Below are positions 5,275 through 8,036 of a DNA stretch of 8,036 nt, one piece after another. Location of the stretch: contig CAAEVC010000001.1 of the NCBI GenBank assembly GCA_900759415.1, forward strand, positions 1-8,036, given 5' to 3'. The position numbers and the translations under genes were made by a program. Origin of the DNA: an uncultured Dialister sp. (GTDB lineage: Bacteria; Bacillota; Negativicutes; Veillonellales; Dialisteraceae). A model generated the notes under the pieces. That model made no database searches. It had not been told where the DNA came from and saw only the letters and a list, made by a program, of their open reading frames with translations. Each line of letters opens with the position of its first letter. Position 1 is the first letter of the stretch.

Positions 5275-5994
5275 TCATGGCTCATCGCTTATTATTTTCA
5301 CCATTTCTTCCGGGCTGGTTATGATTCTTTCAGCGTGATGGCGGCTGAGGAAGTCTTCTGTCCTGAATCCCCAGGCTACAGAGATGCAGGGAATGCAGGC
5401 GTTCCTGGCTGTTTCTATATCCACTTCAGAATCGCCGATATAGATGGCTTCTTCTTTTGAAAGGTGGAGTTTATCCAGGATTTCATGGATCATGTCAGGC
5501 GCCGGTTTTCTTCTGATATTTTCATTGTTTCCTATGGAGAGGGTGAAAAGGCCGGGGAAGATGGCTTTGGAGAGAATCTGCACGTCGCTGTCATTCTTAT
5601 TGGACGCCACGGCGGTCTGGATGCCTTTTCCGATGAGGGTATGGAGCACTTCCGGGATTCCTTCATAGGGGGCGGTGTGATTCCGGGAGTGACTGGCATA
5701 GTAAGGATTGAAAAGATTTTCCAGACCGATGAGTTCTTCTTCTGTGATGTGGTAATCAGAAAGGGGAATCCGGTTTCCAATCCATTCCAGATCATTCAGA
5801 GGACATCCTCTCGCCATGGCCAGAGATTTCTCCATATCTGCCCGGATGCCGCATCCGAAGCACAGTTTCACCTCTTCTTCCGTGAAATCATGGCGCTCCC
5901 CTATGAGGGAAAGGGAATGGTTGATAGATTCTGTCAAATCGGTAATGGTATTTAAAATAGTACCGTCCATATCAAAAATGGCTGCTTCATACAT
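5275..5994 (-). CDS. HAD-family phosphatase, phosphoglycolate phosphatase-like
   Basis: This 239-residue cytoplasmic hydrolase of the haloacid dehalogenase superfamily has all four motifs: DMDGT (D8 nucleophile, D10 acid), VASNK (S131), RKPAPD (K163) and GDSEVD (D188, D192). The helical cap between motifs I and II is of the Gph/PGMB subfamily type, which hydrolyses small phosphates such as phosphoglycolate or sugar phosphates; the substrate cannot be read from sequence. I chose the ATG at 5994 because it overlaps the symporter stop as TGATG and places the first motif at residue 8, as usual. AGGAG lies ten bases upstream. A start at 6021 is possible but would overlap the symporter by 28 bases. 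It is translationally coupled to the symporter gene. Its 3' end runs straight into repeat DNA, with no terminator before the one at 4579. Confidence 0.9.
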   Translation of the reverse strand: MYEAAIFDMDGTILNTITDLTESINHSLSLIGERHDFTEEEVKLCFGCGIRADMEKSLAMARGCPLNDLEWIGNRIPLSDYHITEEELIGLENLFNPYYASHSRNHTAPYEGIPEVLHTLIGKGIQTAVASNKNDSDVQILSKAIFPGLFTLSIGNNENIRRKPAPDMIHEILDKLHLSKEEAIYIGDSEVDIETARNACIPCISVAWGFRTEDFLSRHHAERIITSPEEMVKIISDEP

Positions 5995-7364
5995 CAGTGG
6001 GAAACTCCTTTTCTGCGCCATCCGGGAATGATGAGGATGGCACTGGTGATAAGACCGACAAAGAGAGGGTCAAGAGGAATCGATAAAAGTGGGGAAATGA
6101 GGGAGGCTGCTGTGCTTCCTGCCATGGAAATCACCGCCCATTTCCTGCTCAGATGGCCGGGGCAGAAGACTGCTAGGCTGAAGGGAAGGAAAATTCCGCC
6201 GCCCCGGAGGGCCATGGAAAGATAATTCCAGTGGAGCACCTGAGAACCCCGGTTGGCCAGGGAAATCATGCAGGCAAGGGCCATGACGGAAAGGACGGTC
6301 ATCCTTGTCATGAGAAGGATTTTCCGGTCATCTTTCATTTTGAAGAGAGGAGAAATCATATCTCTGGAAATCATGGTGCCGATACCGAGAGAAAGGCCGC
6401 CGATGCTGCTGATGAGGGAAAGGACGATACCGCCCATACCCAGCGAGCCTACGAGGGTCGTGGTGTGATTGATAAGATAATTTGGAAGTACCAGGATAGG
6501 GAGTGCCTGGGGATCAAAGACAGCCATGAACATGCCTACCGCTACGCTTGGAAGGCCTACAGGGATGACGATGAGAGCCGCTACAAAACAGCCGATGGAC
6601 GCCACCACAGGCGTTCTGGCAGAGAAGATGCACTGGATATAGGTCTGGGTGCAGAGGACTCCCACAATCACAGAGAAAAGATTGGCCAGAGAAAGCTCCA
6701 TGCCCCTTCCGAAAAGACTTAATGAAGAGGGCGCCATAGTATCGAAGGAACCGGTCACCCGGAGGCCCTGCCAGGCTTCGATGCCTGCTATGAAAAGAGC
6801 AAACCAGATGATGGCCATCTTCAGGATGCCGCTGATACCTGCAGATTTCATGCCTCCAAAGAAAGTATAGCCTGCCACCAGCACCACCAGAAGAAGAGCA
6901 GAAAGGGAAGGCGAAAGGCCGGTGAGAGCGGAAATGATTTCAATCCCCGGAAGGCAGCTGGCTACCGCTGAAAAGAGGATGCCCAGAGAGGAAATGACAG
7001 AAGACAATTCTTCTGCTCTCTTTCCATAATGGAGAGAAAGAAACTGAGGGATAGTCTCAAGGGCTGTACTTCTCATTTTCTTTGCATAAAAAATCCCCAT
7101 AATAATGAATGCAATGCCGCTTCCCAGAGTGAACCACCAGGCAGAAAGACCGGACATATAGGCCAGCTGGGCTGTACCTACTGTGGCACCGCCGCCTACT
7201 ACCGTGCCGGCGATACTTCCGGCCACCAGAAGCGGCCCGGCGCTCCGTCCCCCTACACTGTAGGCAGAGGACGAATGGATGGACCTTGCCTGGCAGAGCC
7301 CGGCGCCAATGACGATCGCTACCGTCAGGGCAATGATGATTCCATGAATCAGAGTGATATTCAT
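5994..7364 (-). CDS. Sodium:solute symporter (SSS) family transporter
   Basis: This 456-residue inner-membrane protein is almost entirely hydrophobic segments, consistent with the SSS (SLC5-like) fold of about 12-13 helices. Family signatures are YSVGGRSAGP (35-44), GTVVGGGATVGTAQLAY (53-69) and ISSIGGLSLGIGTMISRD (318-335). In that last segment the serine pair S319-S320 aligns with the Na2-site residues of PutP and vSGLT. It probably imports a small solute with sodium; the substrate is unknown. AAGG six bases upstream of the ATG supports the start. It is the first gene of an operon with the HAD phosphatase. It reads from a promoter (7447-7474) back to back with that of the ArsR-type gene, so that regulator may control it. 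The length is slightly short for the family (usually 450-550) but it looks intact. Confidence 0.9.
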   Translation of the reverse strand: MNITLIHGIIIALTVAIVIGAGLCQARSIHSSSAYSVGGRSAGPLLVAGSIAGTVVGGGATVGTAQLAYMSGLSAWWFTLGSGIAFIIMGIFYAKKMRSTALETIPQFLSLHYGKRAEELSSVISSLGILFSAVASCLPGIEIISALTGLSPSLSALLLVVLVAGYTFFGGMKSAGISGILKMAIIWFALFIAGIEAWQGLRVTGSFDTMAPSSLSLFGRGMELSLANLFSVIVGVLCTQTYIQCIFSARTPVVASIGCFVAALIVIPVGLPSVAVGMFMAVFDPQALPILVLPNYLINHTTTLVGSLGMGGIVLSLISSIGGLSLGIGTMISRDMISPLFKMKDDRKILLMTRMTVLSVMALACMISLANRGSQVLHWNYLSMALRGGGIFLPFSLAVFCPGHLSRKWAVISMAGSTAASLISPLLSIPLDPLFVGLITSAILIIPGWRRKGVSH

Positions 7365-7446
7365 AGGATTCCTTCTTTCTTATTGAGCACGATTTTCAGT
7401 AATAAGGGTACTCCATCTGTTCTGAAATATTTCCTGTTTTTATATT

Positions 7447-7474
7447 ATTATAATCGAATTCCCTCTGTTGACAA
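7447..7474 (-). promoter_or_regulatory. Promoter of the symporter-HAD operon
   Basis: On the minus strand TTGTCA (7469-7474) and a perfect TATAAT (7447-7452) are spaced by 16 bp. Transcription would start near 7440, leaving a leader of about 75 bases that contains a GAAATATTTC palindrome (7424-7433). Its -35 overlaps the -35 of the divergent regulator promoter by five bases. Confidence 0.7.
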
Positions 7475-7496
7475 AAATGGATTTCTCTGATACTCT
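7468..7496 (+). promoter_or_regulatory. Promoter of the ArsR-type regulator
   Basis: A perfect TTGACA (7468-7473) lies 17 bp before TACTCT (7491-7496). That -10 is weak but is preceded by TG at 7488-7489, giving an extended -10. Transcription would start around 7503, inside the inverted repeat at 7500-7517. Confidence 0.6.
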
Positions 7497-7499
7497 CAC

Positions 7500-7517
7500 T
7501 ATAGAAATAATTCTATA
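7500..7517. promoter_or_regulatory. Putative ArsR operator, 7-4-7 inverted repeat
   Basis: TATAGAA-ATAA-TTCTATA is a perfect inverted repeat. It sits between the regulator's -10 box and its ribosome binding site (AGGAG, 7520-7524), over the predicted start of transcription. ArsR/SmtB repressors commonly bind AT-rich imperfect inverted repeats in this position. Autorepression is inferred. Confidence 0.6.
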
Positions 7518-7531
7518 TCAGGAGTATATAC

Positions 7532-7879
7532 ATGGAAAAAATTTACGTTGACACCGCAAAGATTTTAAAAGCAATTTCTGACCCGAAAAGACTGAAAATC
7601 GTAGACATGCTGTCCTGCAAAGAACAGTGCGCATGCAAAATCCAGAAAGAATTCGCCATCACCCAGCCTACCCTTTCTCACGACATGAAAGTACTGGTAG
7701 AATCTGGCCTTATCATCGACAGAAGAGATGGCAAGAACATTTTCTACTCCCTCAATCCGGAAGCGCTGAAGGAACTCTACACCATTATGGGAGAAATCTT
7801 CAGAAATAAACTTCACTGTGTATGTGAAGGCCGCCTTTCCCTGGAAGCACCGGCAGCAGAAAAAACAGCAGCTATTTAA
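7532..7879 (+). CDS. ArsR/SmtB-family metalloregulator
   Basis: This 115-residue winged-helix repressor has the recognition segment TQPTLSHDMKVL (44-55) and the wing IDRRDGKNIFYSL (62-74). The segment C29-KEQ-C33-A-C35 aligns with the ELCVCDL arsenite site of plasmid R773 ArsR, so metal release from an alpha-3 site is likely, with As(III), Sb(III) or a soft divalent metal as inducer. A second CxC (C96, C98) lies in the C-terminal helix region and could add ligands. AGGAG seven bases upstream supports the start. It is transcribed away from the symporter-HAD operon and has its own strong terminator. No arsenic-resistance gene (arsB, acr3, arsC) is in the window, so the regulated target is uncertain; the symporter operon or genes outside are candidates. 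Confidence 0.9.
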   Translation: MEKIYVDTAKILKAISDPKRLKIVDMLSCKEQCACKIQKEFAITQPTLSHDMKVLVESGLIIDRRDGKNIFYSLNPEALKELYTIMGEIFRNKLHCVCEGRLSLEAPAAEKTAAI

Positions 7880-7888
7880 TCTAAAAAG

Positions 7889-7927
7889 AAAGTGTGATGA
7901 ATGCCAGCGCATTTCATCACACTTTTT
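7889..7927. terminator. Intrinsic terminator of the ArsR-type gene
   Basis: A perfect 13-bp stem (7889-7901 with 7913-7925), AAAGTGTGATGAA paired with its complement, is followed by T5. A-rich sequence on the left side makes it potentially bidirectional. Confidence 0.88.
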
Positions 7928-7972
7928 CATTTGGGAAAAATGAGGGTTATAGGACATTTTGTGTGTTTTTTT

Positions 7973-8020
7973 ATGCCAATGGAGCTAGTGTTTATCGAGC
8001 TTCATTGGCATTTATTTTTT
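7973..8020 (+). terminator. Second intrinsic terminator, 46 bases after the first
   Basis: A 14-bp stem (7973-7986 with 7998-8011, one G-U pair) with an 11-base loop is followed by TTATTTTTT. No gene lies between it and the previous terminator. It may be a back-up terminator or end a small RNA; the 45 bases between the two hairpins show no clear promoter. I see nothing in 8021-8036. Confidence 0.75.
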
Positions 8021-8036
8021 CTGAGATGATTTTTGA

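Noticed and set aside
5995..6021. Upstream ATG at 6021 for the HAD protein
   Set aside because: It would overlap the symporter by 28 bases. The TGATG start at 5994 gives the standard distance to the DMDGT motif and is preceded by AGGAG.

Overview
The window looks like chromosomal DNA from a diderm Firmicute (Negativicutes; a Dialister-like Veillonellaceae is my best guess from memory, not a search). An OmpA-type outer-membrane protein and a periplasmic protein with a signal peptide imply two membranes. The AGGAGG-type ribosome binding sites, TATAAT -10 boxes and an exact Bacillus-type parS site are Firmicute-like. The parS site and a DUF721 (DciA-like) gene suggest an origin-proximal location, although dnaA and parB are not in view.

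Layout. Bases 1-457 hold no gene, only intergenic repeat modules and a short palindrome. The palindrome at 458-497 contains a perfect parS and also forms the transcription terminator of the leftward DUF721/zinc-ribbon gene (486-1382). Divergent from that gene is a rightward polyphosphate kinase 2 gene (1498-2433), followed by a small exported protein of unknown function (2520-3188). The ompA-family gene (3312-4388) has its own extended -10 promoter and a strong terminator. Bases 4462-5274 have no gene: a second, bidirectional terminator is followed by a tandem array of about 189-bp repeat units carrying a conserved small hairpin. Copies of the same units lie inverted at the start of the window.

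Bases 5275-7364 are a leftward two-gene operon: a sodium:solute symporter followed by a HAD phosphatase joined by a TGATG stop/start overlap. Divergent from it is a rightward ArsR/SmtB regulator (7532-7879) with an R773-type cysteine motif. The regulator and the symporter share one intergenic region in which the -35 boxes of the two promoters overlap. A perfect 7-4-7 inverted repeat lies over the regulator's predicted transcription start. This arrangement suggests autoregulation and possibly control of the symporter operon.

Most gene content is ordinary. The observations most worth checking are the fused parS/terminator, the mosaic hairpin repeats and the ArsR-symporter arrangement. I found no CRISPR array, no transposase, no rRNA or tRNA, and no multi-gene defence system.
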